Source of the DNA: a virus
DNA length: 21,013 nt
IMG/VR virus record: IMGVR_UViG_3300010885_015373
Span: 1-21,013 of that record
Reading direction: 5' to 3' (one strand)
Each line of letters opens with the position of its first letter. Position 1 is the first letter of the stretch. The notes below the pieces were generated by a model. It had not been told where the DNA came from. It saw only the letters and a list, made by a program, of their open reading frames with translations, and did no database searches. A program made the position numbers and the translations under genes. This document shows, in pieces, positions 6,888-14,381 of this stretch.

Positions 6888-9727
6888 GTCGTGACATACC
6901 TTTGGTGGGTGTTTCTTTATCCCCGTATGTGCAACCTAACACAGACTGGTATGCACGATCTGTTCTAAAATCTAATGCCAACACACCAACTAGCACTACA
7001 CCCACTTCATTATTTCAAAGCATTAGTGGGCGCACTTATTCATTCAAAACCAGGCGTGGGCGTACTTACGATTTGGGGCGAACTGAAGCAGGCACACTTG
7101 ATTTGCGTGTAGATAATTCTGATGGTGCATTGAATCCGTTAAATGGTTCTAATAATTTGTACCCGTTTTGCCCTGCCCGTGTAACTGCAGCGTATCCACG
7201 AACAGGCAACATACTTAATGACACTAACAAAGGTTACATAGGTGAAGTCACTGCAGTGGTTACTGCCGCTACTGGTGGTAGTGGTGTAATTACTTACACA
7301 GCCAATAACACTTTTCAACTTGGGCAACAGGTTTCTGTGACTGGTTTAACTGTGTCTGCCCTTAATTTGTCTGCACAAATTATCACTGGTGCTACTGCCA
7401 CAACTTTTACTGTTGCTAATGCCGCTACTGGTACTGCCACTGGTCAAGTTGGTACAGGGTCTTTGGATCTGCCAGCAACATGGGCTGATAGTTCTGTAAG
7501 TGTTTCTGCTAATGATTCCAATTTTGAATTAGGTGTTATCAGTAACTGGTACAATTTTACTGGTACTGGTTTATCTATAAATACTGCAGTTGGGCATTCT
7601 GGTTCTAAGTCTTTGCAAATTTCGGCTGGTGCTTCAGCGTGGCTAGATGTGCCGTGTGTTGCTGGGCAAACTGTCACCTTTTCTGTATGGGTCAGAAGTT
7701 TTAGCACAACACTTACAGGTGCAATTAACATTTATGCTGATAGTTACGCTAATAGTTCCAGCCCATACACAAGTAATTCATTTGTCACTACTGGTAGTTG
7801 GGCAAGGTATTCAGTTACTGCAGTTGCTACTGCACCAAAAATTACTATACAAATTGCTGGTGGGGCTAACATTCTTTTAGTAGATGATGTGCAGGTTGAA
7901 TTTGGATCTGTTGCCACAACAAACACTACAACTGGTTCAACTATTTTCAATTTGTTTAACGGGTTTGTTGAACGCTTCCCACAATCTTTTCAAGCACCTA
8001 ATCGTGGTGAAGTAAACATGACTGCTACTGATGCGGTTTCGTTAATGTCGCAGAACACTTTGATCAATCCTTATAGTGCTTTGGTTACACAAGATGTAAA
8101 CAGTTATTTGTATTACCCTTTTAATGAAGACAACAGTATTAGTGTTGATGTTTATTCTTCGTTTTATTCTTCTGGTGTTATTACTTATCGTGCGTTAAAT
8201 TCTTTTATTGTTGGTGATGTTGTAACTGTTACTGGTATGGGTGCTAACAATGTTTCAAACACAGTAGTTAGTTTTAGTGATGGTGTGACTTTCAAAGTTA
8301 ATGCAACTGGTGCAGGTACTGTTTATGGTGCTGGTGTCGCTACTGTCACGCGTGTTTATTCACAGTCTGGTAATGCTTACGCAAACATTACTGCGTATGG
8401 CTGGACTGACAAAAACGGTGTAATTACTTTGGGTGAACAAAATAATTTGGCTGGTTTCAATGGCAGTACGAATGTCAATTTTTCTGCACCAGCCGTTACT
8501 GATGTTGCATACATTTTTAACACTATTCCATCTGGTGTTGTGTCTGCAGTTGGCACAAACTTCATGGTTGATGTTTGGGTTAAGTGGACTACTGCAGGTA
8601 GTTTTCTTCAGTTAAGCCATGTGGATGGTACTACAACAACAGTGGGTGTAACTAGCACAGGGTTCTTAACTGCTACGCGTTCAGGTGCTGGTGGTGGTAC
8701 TGTCACACAGTCAGGCACTGATAACAAATTCCAAACTAATGTTTGGCGGCTAGTTCGTGTTTACTATGATGGCACTAACCTGAAACTAGGCATGGCAGAT
8801 TACGATTCAACTACTGCAACATCTGTTTACGGGTTCACATTCAGCACCCTTGCAGTGCCTGCAGTTAATACCAGTTTCATTTTTCTTGGTGCTTTTTCTA
8901 CTGCTTTTGTGGGATCGTGTGCGGCGTTGCGTTATGGTTCTTACAATGCTTTGAACCAGGGTTCAGCAATTAGTAAAAACCTTTTTCAAGTTGGTTGGAC
9001 TGGTTACAGTGGCGCGAAAACTGGTTCACGCTTCGCTGATGTTATGCAAAACTATTCAGGGTTTGAATACACACCTATTGCTTCTGATCTTGGTGTTAAT
9101 CATTCTGGTGTTATGAACCTTGTTGGTAGAACTTTGCAAGATGTTGTGCAAGTAACTTCTGACACTGAACAGGGTTATTGGTATGTGGATGGTTCAGGGT
9201 TTGTAACTTTCAAAGATCAAACGCATAGAAAATACACAACACCTAATGTGCCTGTTGTTAAGTTCGCTGACAATGGTACAGACATTCAGTATGTGGGTGA
9301 ATCTGTTGTTGTTAATTATGATTTAACTTTTGTGTATAACCAGGTAACTGTCACTTGTGGTGGCGCACTGTTTTATGCTGAAGATGCAACCAGCATTAAC
9401 CGCTATTTTCCACGCACACTAAGTATGGCTACAGAGAACGCTTACCCTAATGAAGTTTCTACACTGGCTAATACTTTGTTGGCTAAATACAAAAACCCTA
9501 ATGGGCGTTTGGAAACCATTACCTTTACCCCTGCCCGTAACCCTGCCAACTGGGGTGCGCTTCTTAGTTTAGAAGTTGGTGATTATGTGCAAGTTACACG
9601 AACACCTTTAGGTTCTTCAGCAATAACTTTCAAAGGTTGGGTTGAACAAATTGAACATGATTTTGATGCACAAACTGGTGATTGGTTGATACATGTAAAT
9701 GTGTCCCCACATTTACCTACTTCATAA
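6884..9727 (+). CDS. Large modular minor tail protein
   Basis: The protein is 947 aa, with a GTG start overlapping the tape measure stop. The N-terminal block (about 1-110: SFKTRRGRTYDLGRTEAGTL, DNSDGALNPLNG) matches the minor tail proteins of Streptomyces and mycobacteriophages. Two similar 50-60 residue modules follow at about 132-190 and 430-485 (both with GVITY.A.N.F..G..V.VTG). Between them, about 211-340, lies a jelly-roll, carbohydrate-binding-like domain (FELGVISNWYNF ... LLVDDVQVEFG). Residues about 518-645 resemble a LamG/concanavalin fold (FMVDVWVKWTTAGSFLQL, WRLVRVYYDGTNLKLG). The C-terminal part (about 750-947) is beta-rich with SPHLPTS at the end. It probably combines tail-tip structure with host-surface binding, and no separate receptor-binding gene is seen in the window. 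Confidence 0.85.
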   Translation: MSRDIPLVGVSLSPYVQPNTDWYARSVLKSNANTPTSTTPTSLFQSISGRTYSFKTRRGRTYDLGRTEAGTLDLRVDNSDGALNPLNGSNNLYPFCPARVTAAYPRTGNILNDTNKGYIGEVTAVVTAATGGSGVITYTANNTFQLGQQVSVTGLTVSALNLSAQIITGATATTFTVANAATGTATGQVGTGSLDLPATWADSSVSVSANDSNFELGVISNWYNFTGTGLSINTAVGHSGSKSLQISAGASAWLDVPCVAGQTVTFSVWVRSFSTTLTGAINIYADSYANSSSPYTSNSFVTTGSWARYSVTAVATAPKITIQIAGGANILLVDDVQVEFGSVATTNTTTGSTIFNLFNGFVERFPQSFQAPNRGEVNMTATDAVSLMSQNTLINPYSALVTQDVNSYLYYPFNEDNSISVDVYSSFYSSGVITYRALNSFIVGDVVTVTGMGANNVSNTVVSFSDGVTFKVNATGAGTVYGAGVATVTRVYSQSGNAYANITAYGWTDKNGVITLGEQNNLAGFNGSTNVNFSAPAVTDVAYIFNTIPSGVVSAVGTNFMVDVWVKWTTAGSFLQLSHVDGTTTTVGVTSTGFLTATRSGAGGGTVTQSGTDNKFQTNVWRLVRVYYDGTNLKLGMADYDSTTATSVYGFTFSTLAVPAVNTSFIFLGAFSTAFVGSCAALRYGSYNALNQGSAISKNLFQVGWTGYSGAKTGSRFADVMQNYSGFEYTPIASDLGVNHSGVMNLVGRTLQDVVQVTSDTEQGYWYVDGSGFVTFKDQTHRKYTTPNVPVVKFADNGTDIQYVGESVVVNYDLTFVYNQVTVTCGGALFYAEDATSINRYFPRTLSMATENAYPNEVSTLANTLLAKYKNPNGRLETITFTPARNPANWGALLSLEVGDYVQVTRTPLGSSAITFKGWVEQIEHDFDAQTGDWLIHVNVSPHLPTS

Positions 9728-9729
9728 GG

Positions 9730-9741
9730 TAAAATTATTTA
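9730..9741 (+). promoter_or_regulatory. Putative -10 element for a leaderless transcript (lysis genes)
   Basis: TAAAAT (9730-9735) ends 6 nt before ATG 9742, the same geometry as at 2428, 17609 and 19835. AAGG (9726-9729) is 12 nt from the ATG, which is far for a ribosome site. No clear -35 is visible. Confidence 0.35.
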
Positions 9742-10053
9742 ATGCTTGATCTATCCACTACTGCCAACATTGCACAGATTAGTTCTGTTGTTGTCCCTTG
9801 TGTGTTCGCTGTGTATAGCGTTTGGCGCAGAATAGATAGAAGGCAGTCTAAATTAGAGTTTGATTTAATTCGCGTTAGTGACAAGTTAGATTTTATTGTT
9901 AAACAGTTTGGGCATAATGGTGGCGGTCTACGGCAAGCGGTTAATGAATTAACTGAAAAGGTTTGCCACATTTCTGATAGGCAAATTGAAATAGGGGATA
10001 AAGTTGCGCGACTGGATGGCAAGTTTGAACAGCACATTGTGGAAAATGAGTAG
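9742..10053 (+). CDS. Membrane-anchored coiled-coil protein of the lysis region
   Basis: The protein is 103 aa. One N-terminal membrane segment (about 8-28, IAQISSVVVPCVFAVYSVW), a basic stop (RRIDRRQSK), then a long amphipathic helix with HNGGGLRQAVNELTEKV and a second coiled coil (IEIGDKVARLDGKFEQHIVE). The layout, including NGG-(S/G)-LR-A, resembles the DUF2746-type proteins encoded beside lysis genes in actinophages. It may be a holin or a regulator of membrane disruption; the exact role is not established. Confidence 0.7.
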   Translation: MLDLSTTANIAQISSVVVPCVFAVYSVWRRIDRRQSKLEFDLIRVSDKLDFIVKQFGHNGGGLRQAVNELTEKVCHISDRQIEIGDKVARLDGKFEQHIVENE

Positions 10054-10055
10054 CC

Positions 10056-10133
10056 ATGTGGTTTACAATTGTGGCTACAGCAACCTGTTTGTTTGTTTTG
10101 TTTTGTGATGCGTTCACAGATAGTAGGGGTTAA
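10056..10133 (+). CDS. 25-aa single-span membrane peptide
   Basis: ATG 10056 begins a short frame (MWFTIVATATCLFVLFCDAF...) that ends at TAA 10131-10133, directly against the ATG of the hydrolase gene. Residues about 2-17 are hydrophobic enough for one membrane span, followed by a short polar tail. The first gap base is 2 nt after the upstream stop, and the frame fills the gap between two lysis genes exactly. The ribosome site is weak (GAG about 9 nt upstream). It could be a tiny holin-like or accessory lysis peptide, or a chance frame. Confidence 0.4.
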   Translation: MWFTIVATATCLFVLFCDAFTDSRG

Positions 10134-10550
10134 ATGGTTATCAGTAAATTTACGGGGCTTCAGGCTTACGCACATTTGAAACACATGATGCTTACACATG
10201 TCAGTGGTGTGCAGGGGCGTTGCCATGCGACTTGTCAGAACGCGTGGGGTTTACCTGTTAAGTATGCTTCAGCATTGGATGCGTGGGAACATGTACCTGC
10301 TAAGGCTAGACACACAGATCCTAAACTTGCGCCAATAGGCAGCCCACATTTTTTTGATGGTGGGCTGTATGGGCATGTGGTTTTGCAGTCAGGTAAGAAG
10401 GGCATTGTTATTGGTACTGATGCGCCAACAAATAATTATGTTGGTGAAGTTCCCCTGGACTGGTTTGTTCAGCATTGGGGTAAAAAGTATTTAGGGTGGG
10501 CAAGTGTTTACAATGATGTGCAACTACAACTGAAAGACATGCCAAAGTAA
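10134..10550 (+). CDS. Endolysin-like cysteine peptidoglycan hydrolase
   Basis: The protein is 138 aa. The motif GRCHATCQNAWGLP (Cys30/Cys34), then GSPHFFDGGLYGHVVLQSG with His81, and WGKKYLGWASVYNDVQL near the C-terminus match a family of small CHAP/NlpC-P60-like hydrolases in Streptomyces phages and actinobacteria. The Cys of the first block and His81 would be the catalytic pair. There is no signal peptide or separate cell-wall-binding domain. It lies between membrane proteins of the lysis region, with AGGGG (10125-10129) before the ATG and a one-base overlap with the holin gene. Whether it cleaves a peptide cross-link is inferred. Confidence 0.72.
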   Translation: MVISKFTGLQAYAHLKHMMLTHVSGVQGRCHATCQNAWGLPVKYASALDAWEHVPAKARHTDPKLAPIGSPHFFDGGLYGHVVLQSGKKGIVIGTDAPTNNYVGEVPLDWFVQHWGKKYLGWASVYNDVQLQLKDMPK

Positions 10551-10789
10551 TGACAAAGAAAAAAGCATTAGGGTTACTGCAACATTACGCATACGCGGCG
10601 GTGTCGGGAATTGTTGCAGCGTATGTTGCTGGGTATCACACACCTAAAGACTTAGGCATTGCTATTGTGGCGGCTATTGTTGCCCCTATCCTGGTTGCCC
10701 TTGATCCTACTAATGCTTTGGCTGGTATTCATGCCGCGCCACCTGTGGTTCAAGTTGGTGCTGAAGCAGGGTTAAAAAACAACAAATAA
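10550..10789 (+). CDS. Holin
   Basis: The protein is 79 aa with two membrane segments (about 12-28 AYAAVSGIVAAYVAGY and 34-50 LGIAIVAAIVAPILVAL) joined by a short turn (HTPKDLG), a basic N-terminus (MTKKK) and a polar C-terminus ending GLKNNK. Size, topology and position one base-overlap after the endolysin are those of small phage holins. Confidence 0.75.
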   Translation: MTKKKALGLLQHYAYAAVSGIVAAYVAGYHTPKDLGIAIVAAIVAPILVALDPTNALAGIHAAPPVVQVGAEAGLKNNK

Positions 10790-10839
10790 TTTGTCCAGTA
10801 GTTGCACTAATGTTACAGGTGTGACGGAAGGGGCGAACA

Positions 10840-11037
10840 ATGCCACCTATTTGCGGTGTTGCCAAAGTGTTGTCTGACATGGCTAGTGAAGATAAGCGTG
10901 CACTGTTAGCGTTGTTGGCTGCACCTATACCTGCTACTGCAGTTTCTAGGGAATTAGAAGCGGCTGGTTACAAAACTTCTTACCAGACTGTGTACCGACA
11001 TAGAACCCAAAGTTGTAGTTGTGATGCTAATGAGTAA
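10840..11037 (+). CDS. Small helix-turn-helix DNA-binding protein
   Basis: The protein is 65 aa with a strong ribosome site (GGAAGGGG). Helices around SEDKRALLALLAAPIPATAVSRELEAAGYKTSYQTVYRHR form a resolvase-like HTH (recognition helix about YQTVYRHR), followed by SCSCD. This end (RHR + Cys) is common in small actinophage proteins found near terminase or nuclease genes. It may be a terminase small-subunit-like protein or a regulator. It overlaps the phosphoesterase gene by 8 nt, so the two are probably coupled. Confidence 0.6.
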   Translation: MPPICGVAKVLSDMASEDKRALLALLAAPIPATAVSRELEAAGYKTSYQTVYRHRTQSCSCDANE

Positions 11038-12223
11038 TTTTAGTGAACGCGTAGATAAGTTGTTGGCGGCTGTTGAACAGGATGGCATGCCTACATCTGT
11101 ACCAGTGGCTAAAGGTCAAGGTGAATCTGGTTCTGGTTGGAAACCAGGCGTGGTGTTTGATGGGCATGAAGGTGAGATTACAACAAAGCCCCGTACTAGC
11201 CCTGTAGGTAATTGGGATGAAGAATTAAAAGGGTGGGGTTTTGATCCTGCCCTGTTTGAAGTTGTTGAACCTGTACGCTTTAGCACTTGGCAAACTTATG
11301 ATGAACGCCAACTGTGGGCATACAAAGCCACTATTAAATCAAAGTCTGGTTTGTCGGCTACAGAATTGGATGCTTTGACTGCACCCGTGAAGCGTGATCG
11401 CAGGAAGCCCGTAAAGCCACACACAGGCACGCGCACGCTAGTTGTGCCGCTAGGTGATTGGCAGATAGGCAAAGCAGATGGCGACGGTTTAGAAGGCACT
11501 GTGGCGCGTATTGAAGCATCTATTACTTCTGTGCTGGATCGCGTGAAACTTCTTAGGTCTATGGGCTATGACATAGGCGGTTTGTTGGTTTGTTCACTGG
11601 GTGATTTGGGTGAAGGTTGCAAGGGGCATTACGAACAACAAACATTCAATGTTGAACTTGATAGGCGTGACCAAAACAAAGTTGTGCGCAGGCTAGCACG
11701 CAATTATTTGATGGCACTAGCACCAGAGTTTGAACGCGTAACAGTCGCGGCGGTTGCAGGTAATCACGGTGAGAACAGAAACAATGGTAAATCATTTACT
11801 AGCAACAACGACAATGATGATGTGGCTGTGTGGGAATCGGTAGCCGAAACTCTTAGTGTGCGCCCTGAACTGTATGGGCACATTAAGTGGGTGCTACCCA
11901 CAGAAGAATTAAGTGTAAGTGTGCAGGTGGGTAATCAGGTTATTGGTTTGGCGCACGGGCATCAGGCGCGTGGTGGTGATGTGGGTAAATGGTGGGCTGG
12001 TCAAACTCTCGCAGGTTTGAATACGGCTAGTGCCAACATTCTTTTAACGGGTCACTTCCACCATTTTGTTTGTAAAGAAGTTGCTAAGGGTAAGTGGCAC
12101 ATTCAAGTGCCTGCGCAGGATGGCGGTAGCAATTGGTTTTCTGAAACCACTAGCAATAGTTCTACTGGTCAGGTTTGTTTCTTGTTGTCTGAAAACGGCT
12201 GGTCTGAATTAGCAATTGTGTAA
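11030..12223 (+). CDS. Calcineurin-like metallophosphoesterase
   Basis: The protein is 397 aa from ATG 11030; GTG 11021 and ATG 11024 in the same frame are alternatives. The metal-binding motifs appear in family order: GDWQIGK (D143), GDLGE (D192), GNHGE (N245, H246), HGHQ (H309, H311) and GHFHH (H342, H344). The first motif has Trp-Gln where many members have D-x-H. The N-terminal 130 residues are less conserved and may bind a partner or substrate. Similar proteins are widespread in actinophages, but the substrate (nucleic acid, cyclic nucleotide or phosphoprotein) cannot be read from the sequence. It ends the late operon just before a bidirectional terminator. Confidence 0.85.
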   Translation: MSNFSERVDKLLAAVEQDGMPTSVPVAKGQGESGSGWKPGVVFDGHEGEITTKPRTSPVGNWDEELKGWGFDPALFEVVEPVRFSTWQTYDERQLWAYKATIKSKSGLSATELDALTAPVKRDRRKPVKPHTGTRTLVVPLGDWQIGKADGDGLEGTVARIEASITSVLDRVKLLRSMGYDIGGLLVCSLGDLGEGCKGHYEQQTFNVELDRRDQNKVVRRLARNYLMALAPEFERVTVAAVAGNHGENRNNGKSFTSNNDNDDVAVWESVAETLSVRPELYGHIKWVLPTEELSVSVQVGNQVIGLAHGHQARGGDVGKWWAGQTLAGLNTASANILLTGHFHHFVCKEVAKGKWHIQVPAQDGGSNWFSETTSNSSTGQVCFLLSENGWSELAIV

Positions 12224-12232
12224 ATGTTAAAA

Positions 12233-12260
12233 CCCCTGGATCGGGGAAGTGATCCAGGGG
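12233..12260. terminator. Bidirectional terminator between convergent units
   Basis: Perfect 10-bp stem CCCCTGGATC (12233-12242) / GATCCAGGGG (12251-12260) with an 8-nt loop. It is followed by CTTTAAGTTT on the plus strand and by TTTTAAC on the minus strand. It separates the phosphoesterase gene (+) from the gene ending at 12283 (-). Confidence 0.9.
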
Positions 12261-12282
12261 CTTTAAGTTTGTGTGTCAGTTA

Positions 12283-12597
12283 TTAACCAACTTTTTCAAA
12301 GTAAGTTTCAATTTCATTTTTGTAAACAAAATTTTTGATGCAAGTGTTACCAACGCGCACCCACTCACCTTTGCCCTGTGCTTCAACTTCAGCAACTTTA
12401 TTCAATGGCACGATTTCATCACTCTGCCAAACAAAGAAACAACGGTAGGCGGTGTTATCTGCCATACCTTTGCCGCAATGATGACAAGACTGTAAGCCAT
12501 CTTTTTTTGCTTTAGCGTTATTGCGATCCCAATGCACATGTGCGCCCATGCCGCCACAACTAATAAAACCTTCTGATGTGATTGCTGTAATGTTCAT
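12283..12597 (-). CDS. Cys/His-rich small protein, possibly zinc-binding
   Basis: The 104-aa protein begins MNITAITSEGFISCGGMGAHVHWD. The frame is open upstream, but ATG 12597 is the start that follows the shared hairpin leader exactly as in the other copies. Cys14, His20/22, CHHC (38-41), Cys53 and Cys86 suggest a zinc-bound fold (SCHHCGKGM, YRCFFVW, VRVGNTCIKNF). The family is not known to me. It forms a single-gene unit with its own promoter module and ends at the bidirectional terminator. Confidence 0.75.
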   Translation of the reverse strand: MNITAITSEGFISCGGMGAHVHWDRNNAKAKKDGLQSCHHCGKGMADNTAYRCFFVWQSDEIVPLNKVAEVEAQGKGEWVRVGNTCIKNFVYKNEIETYFEKVG

Positions 12598-12690
12598 TTT
12601 CTTGCCCTTCTGTTCTGCGCACTCTGCGCTGTTAGTACCAGCATAAGACCTAACCAAACAAACATGCAACTTATTTACAAAAGTTTTTTT
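12598..12690 (-). promoter_or_regulatory. Promoter plus 5' hairpin leader (module copy 2)
   Basis: Read on the minus strand: A-tract (12683-12690), -35 TTGCAT (12664-12669), 18-nt spacer starting GTTTGTTTGG, -10 TATGCT (12640-12645), and a start near 12633. The hairpin GCGCA-GAG-TGCGC spans 12617-12629. The 19-nt leader AGAACAGAAGGGCAAGAAA is identical to copy 1, while the hairpin arms are different. Confidence 0.8.
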
Positions 12691-12693
12691 ATT

Positions 12694-12710
12694 CCCTTTA
12701 ATTGCAAGGG
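12694..12710. promoter_or_regulatory. 17-bp repeat, candidate operator (copy 2)
   Basis: CCCTTTAATTGCAAGGG on the plus strand, inverted relative to the promoter it accompanies; 24 nt separate it from the -35. It overlaps the stop codon of the gene at 12698-13033, and its CCCTT/AAGGG arms could also act as a weak terminator for that operon. GGCGTGTCGC, another short repeat, lies 8 nt away at 12718-12727. Confidence 0.5.
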
Positions 12711-13033
12711 TTTTCTTGGCGTGTCGCACATTCACCAGCACCAGCAAAATACGCTGCACCATCAATAAAGTGGTCTAGATCCTGACTAGCCGCAGTGCGT
12801 GCCAACTTCACACCAGCCATACACAACGCAACCTGAAACGCCTGAACTTCAACACCCAACACCACAGACCAAATGCGTGCAATGTTTTCATGGTTCGTTA
12901 CGAAGTCACCAGCCTTACGGTTGCGGTCACCGTAGGTTAGTGCTTTTGCCATGTCTAAGATTTCGCCACGATCCATTGCCACTTCTTGTAGTGCTGTTTC
13001 TAGTTGCTTAAACTGTCCCATCTGTTTCACCAT
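12698..13033 (-). CDS. DUF6378-like phage protein
   Basis: The protein is 111 aa. The segment GDRNRKAGDFVTNHENIARIWSVVLG followed by ALCMAGVKLARTAASQDLDHFIDGAAYFAGAGEC fits the helical DUF6378-type proteins of phages (R-x-Y/AGD...HENIARIW...KLAR...D.FID.AGY). Their biochemical role is not established; a link with nucleotide metabolism has been suggested by similarity to all-alpha pyrophosphatase folds, but no catalytic residues are evident here. The start may be ATG 13033 or ATG 13021; neither has a strong ribosome site, and the gene overlaps the upstream one. It is the last gene of the minus-strand operon. Confidence 0.7.
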   Translation of the reverse strand: MVKQMGQFKQLETALQEVAMDRGEILDMAKALTYGDRNRKAGDFVTNHENIARIWSVVLGVEVQAFQVALCMAGVKLARTAASQDLDHFIDGAAYFAGAGECATRQENPCN

Positions 13034-13244
13034 CTAACGCTTCAATAGTCGGGCAAGGGTATTGAACCCAATTAGTTAAACCAATTACGCCACGCAATGT
13101 TGTGCAATGTTTGCATTCATCTGGGTAATCTGTATCAGGCTGGTGCAGTTCACGCACGCGCTTAATTGCTTCACTAGCATTGCGCAGTAAATTGCCTGCT
13201 TCAGTGACTACAAAAGTATCTTCATCATTCCACAACTTCGCCAT
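13008..13244 (-). CDS. Small Cys-containing protein, unknown function
   Basis: The protein is 78 aa. An N-terminal helix (TEAGNLLRNASEAIKRVRELHQP), a CKHC pair, then WVQYPCPTIEAL. The 'CxxC ... YPCPT' ending is common in small actinophage proteins and may bind zinc with three or four Cys. It overlaps the neighbour upstream by 20 nt and the one downstream by 26 nt, so the genes are tightly packed and probably coupled. Confidence 0.65.
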   Translation of the reverse strand: MAKLWNDEDTFVVTEAGNLLRNASEAIKRVRELHQPDTDYPDECKHCTTLRGVIGLTNWVQYPCPTIEALDGETDGTV

Positions 13245-13395
13245 TCATCTGCCTTTCAATTTCAGCCAACTTAATGCGCTTCTTCACAGATCGCCTATGC
13301 CCTGTGATTTTAATTTTTTGCGGTTTCCCTGCCTGGTCTGTTAGCCACAGTTCAGCCAACACCACCACATTATTTTTCTTACGCTTCTTTGTCAT
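13225..13395 (-). CDS. 56-aa basic protein, unknown function
   Basis: ATG 13395 opens a frame encoding MTKKRKKNNVVVLAELWLTD, then QKIKITGHRRSVKKRIKLAEIERQ, and ends at TGA 13225-13227. The protein is strongly basic with a predicted strand-helix pattern, which could suit nucleic acid binding. It overlaps the upstream gene by 4 nt (ATGA), supporting a real coupled gene. Confidence 0.65.
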   Translation of the reverse strand: MTKKRKKNNVVVLAELWLTDQAGKPQKIKITGHRRSVKKRIKLAEIERQMNGEVVE

Positions 13396-13580
13396 AGTTG
13401 TTTCGCTTTCATAAACATAAATGTTTCAGGATGTTCTAACGCCATCTGGTTATAGATAGGTGTGTCCATGTCATCTGTTGGTTTGAATTGGTCTGCTTCA
13501 TTGTAACCAGCATAATGACCAGCACGGTATGAGATCACAATGATGGGTAGCAGTGACAGTAGTAAAAAGACACTAAGCAT
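13392..13580 (-). CDS. Single-span membrane protein
   Basis: The protein is 62 aa starting at ATG 13580, chosen because AAAGGA lies at the right distance; longer upstream starts would run deep into the WhiB gene. Residues 1-17 (MLSVFLLLSLLPIIVIS) form a membrane segment, followed by YRAGHYAGYNEAD and a polar, Met-containing cytoplasmic or external tail. No homolog is recognised. It overlaps the WhiB gene by 8 nt and the next gene by 4 nt. Confidence 0.65.
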   Translation of the reverse strand: MLSVFLLLSLLPIIVISYRAGHYAGYNEADQFKPTDDMDTPIYNQMALEHPETFMFMKAKQL

Positions 13581-13929
13581 TTTGGCGATTCCTTTTCTGT
13601 GTTTCTGCAGACTTTGCTGCACGGATTTTTCTTTTATGTTTGGCTTCATCTGTTTGACTCATAAACACTTCATGTATTGGGTAAATTGGTGTGGCTTTGA
13701 TTCCGCGTTTGGCACGGATCACGCGCCTATCTTGTGCTGTTGTGCCAGCCCAGATGCCATCTACTTTTACATTTAGTGAATACTCTAAACATGATTTGAA
13801 GATGGGGCAGTTGGCGCAAACTTTGTAGATCATTTGTTTTTGTTTTTCTTCTTGTTCGCGTGAGTCTGGAAAAAATAAATCTACTGGTAGTTCTGCGCAG
13901 GCGGCTTCTGTGAAGTCGGGGCATTTCAT
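13573..13929 (-). CDS. WhiB-like transcription factor (first copy)
   Basis: The protein is 118 aa. Four Cys in WhiB spacing (C11, C38, C41, C47; the last three as CANCPIFKSC) should hold a [4Fe-4S] cluster. The turn GIWAGTT (58-64) stands for the usual G[VI]WGG, with Ala replacing one Gly. A basic tail (RRVIRAKRG, then KHKRKIRAAKSAETQKRNRQ) should bind DNA and is longer than in minimal WhiB proteins. Host WhiB proteins act with the major sigma factor, and a mycobacteriophage WhiB (TM4) is known to interfere with host WhiB2. The role here may be similar (inference). The ATG overlaps the preceding stop by 4 nt. Confidence 0.9.
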   Translation of the reverse strand: MKCPDFTEAACAELPVDLFFPDSREQEEKQKQMIYKVCANCPIFKSCLEYSLNVKVDGIWAGTTAQDRRVIRAKRGIKATPIYPIHEVFMSQTDEAKHKRKIRAAKSAETQKRNRQNA

Positions 13930-14162
13930 TGTGCATCACTTCTGCCGTCTGTGTATCCGCGTGTGTATGCATCCAGTTGTATGTTGTCGGCAACCAGGTG
14001 CATGCCTGCTAGTGTGCCTTCTATTTTTGCATCTGTTAATGCGCGTGCAATTAGTTTCAGCAACGAGTCATTCAAACTGAACCGCGCAAATAATTCTTCT
14101 TGTAATTCTTCACGCGACTGCGCACTATGTTGCGCGGCTTGATCGTGTAGTGACTTTGGCAT
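13926..14162 (-). CDS. Small helical protein, unknown function
   Basis: The protein is 78 aa and largely helical (EELQEELFARFSLNDSLLKLIARALTDAK), with Gly-rich C-terminal turns (YTRGYTDGRSDAQ). No motif or homolog is recognised. It is joined to its neighbours by a 1-nt overlap upstream and an ATGA overlap downstream into the WhiB gene, so it is clearly part of the operon. Confidence 0.7.
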   Translation of the reverse strand: MPKSLHDQAAQHSAQSREELQEELFARFSLNDSLLKLIARALTDAKIEGTLAGMHLVADNIQLDAYTRGYTDGRSDAQ

Positions 14163-14272
14163 TACTCACCTGCCTGTTCTTTGGTTTCATTTTCTTTGGC
14201 TTCGTTTTCTCTGGCTTCAATTACAGCCTTTGCCCACGCTTCTACACCTGCGGCTAATGTTTGTTCATTCAT
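14162..14272 (-). CDS. 36-aa first gene of the minus-strand operon
   Basis: ATG 14272 follows the shared hairpin leader (ACAGAAGGGCAAGAAA) and opens a 36-codon frame (MNEQTLAAGVEAWAKAVIEA, then RENEAKENETKEQAGE). It is very acidic and helical, with Lys-Glu alternation. The TAA overlaps the next ATG by one base. Its position directly behind the promoter leader makes translation likely, despite its small size. Confidence 0.7.
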   Translation of the reverse strand: MNEQTLAAGVEAWAKAVIEARENEAKENETKEQAGE

Positions 14273-14350
14273 TTTCTTGCCCTTCTGTTTTCTCGTACCA
14301 CTCTGGCACTAAACAAACCTTACACGAAACAAACAAAGTTACAAGTTATT
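14273..14350 (-). promoter_or_regulatory. Promoter plus 5' hairpin leader (module copy 3)
   Basis: On the minus strand: -35 TTGTAA (14339-14344), spacer with TTTGTTTGTTT, and -10 TAAGGT (14317-14322, 16-nt spacing). A hairpin GTGCCA-GAG-TGGTAC (14295-14309, 6 bp with one G-U) starts about at the predicted RNA 5' end. It is followed by GAGAAAACAGAAGGGCAAGAAA (split at 14273-14294, 22 nt) before the ATG. This is the most divergent of the five copies and drives the seven-gene operon down to 12698. Confidence 0.7.
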
Positions 14351-14381
14351 TGTAATGATTAATTGTTTTATGGGCGTGTCG

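Noticed and set aside
9735-10226. 163-codon minus-strand open frame
   Set aside because: It is antisense to the lysis genes, which have clear domain patterns; it has no promoter or motif of its own.
12598-12765. N-terminal extension of the gene at 12283-12597
   Set aside because: The extension covers the promoter, hairpin and leader shared with four other genes, whose start codons all lie at the equivalent position.
13041-13130. Possible tRNA T-arm on the minus strand (GGGTTCAATACCC)
   Set aside because: No acceptor stem, D-arm or anticodon arm is found at the right distances, and the stretch codes for a protein gene of the operon.
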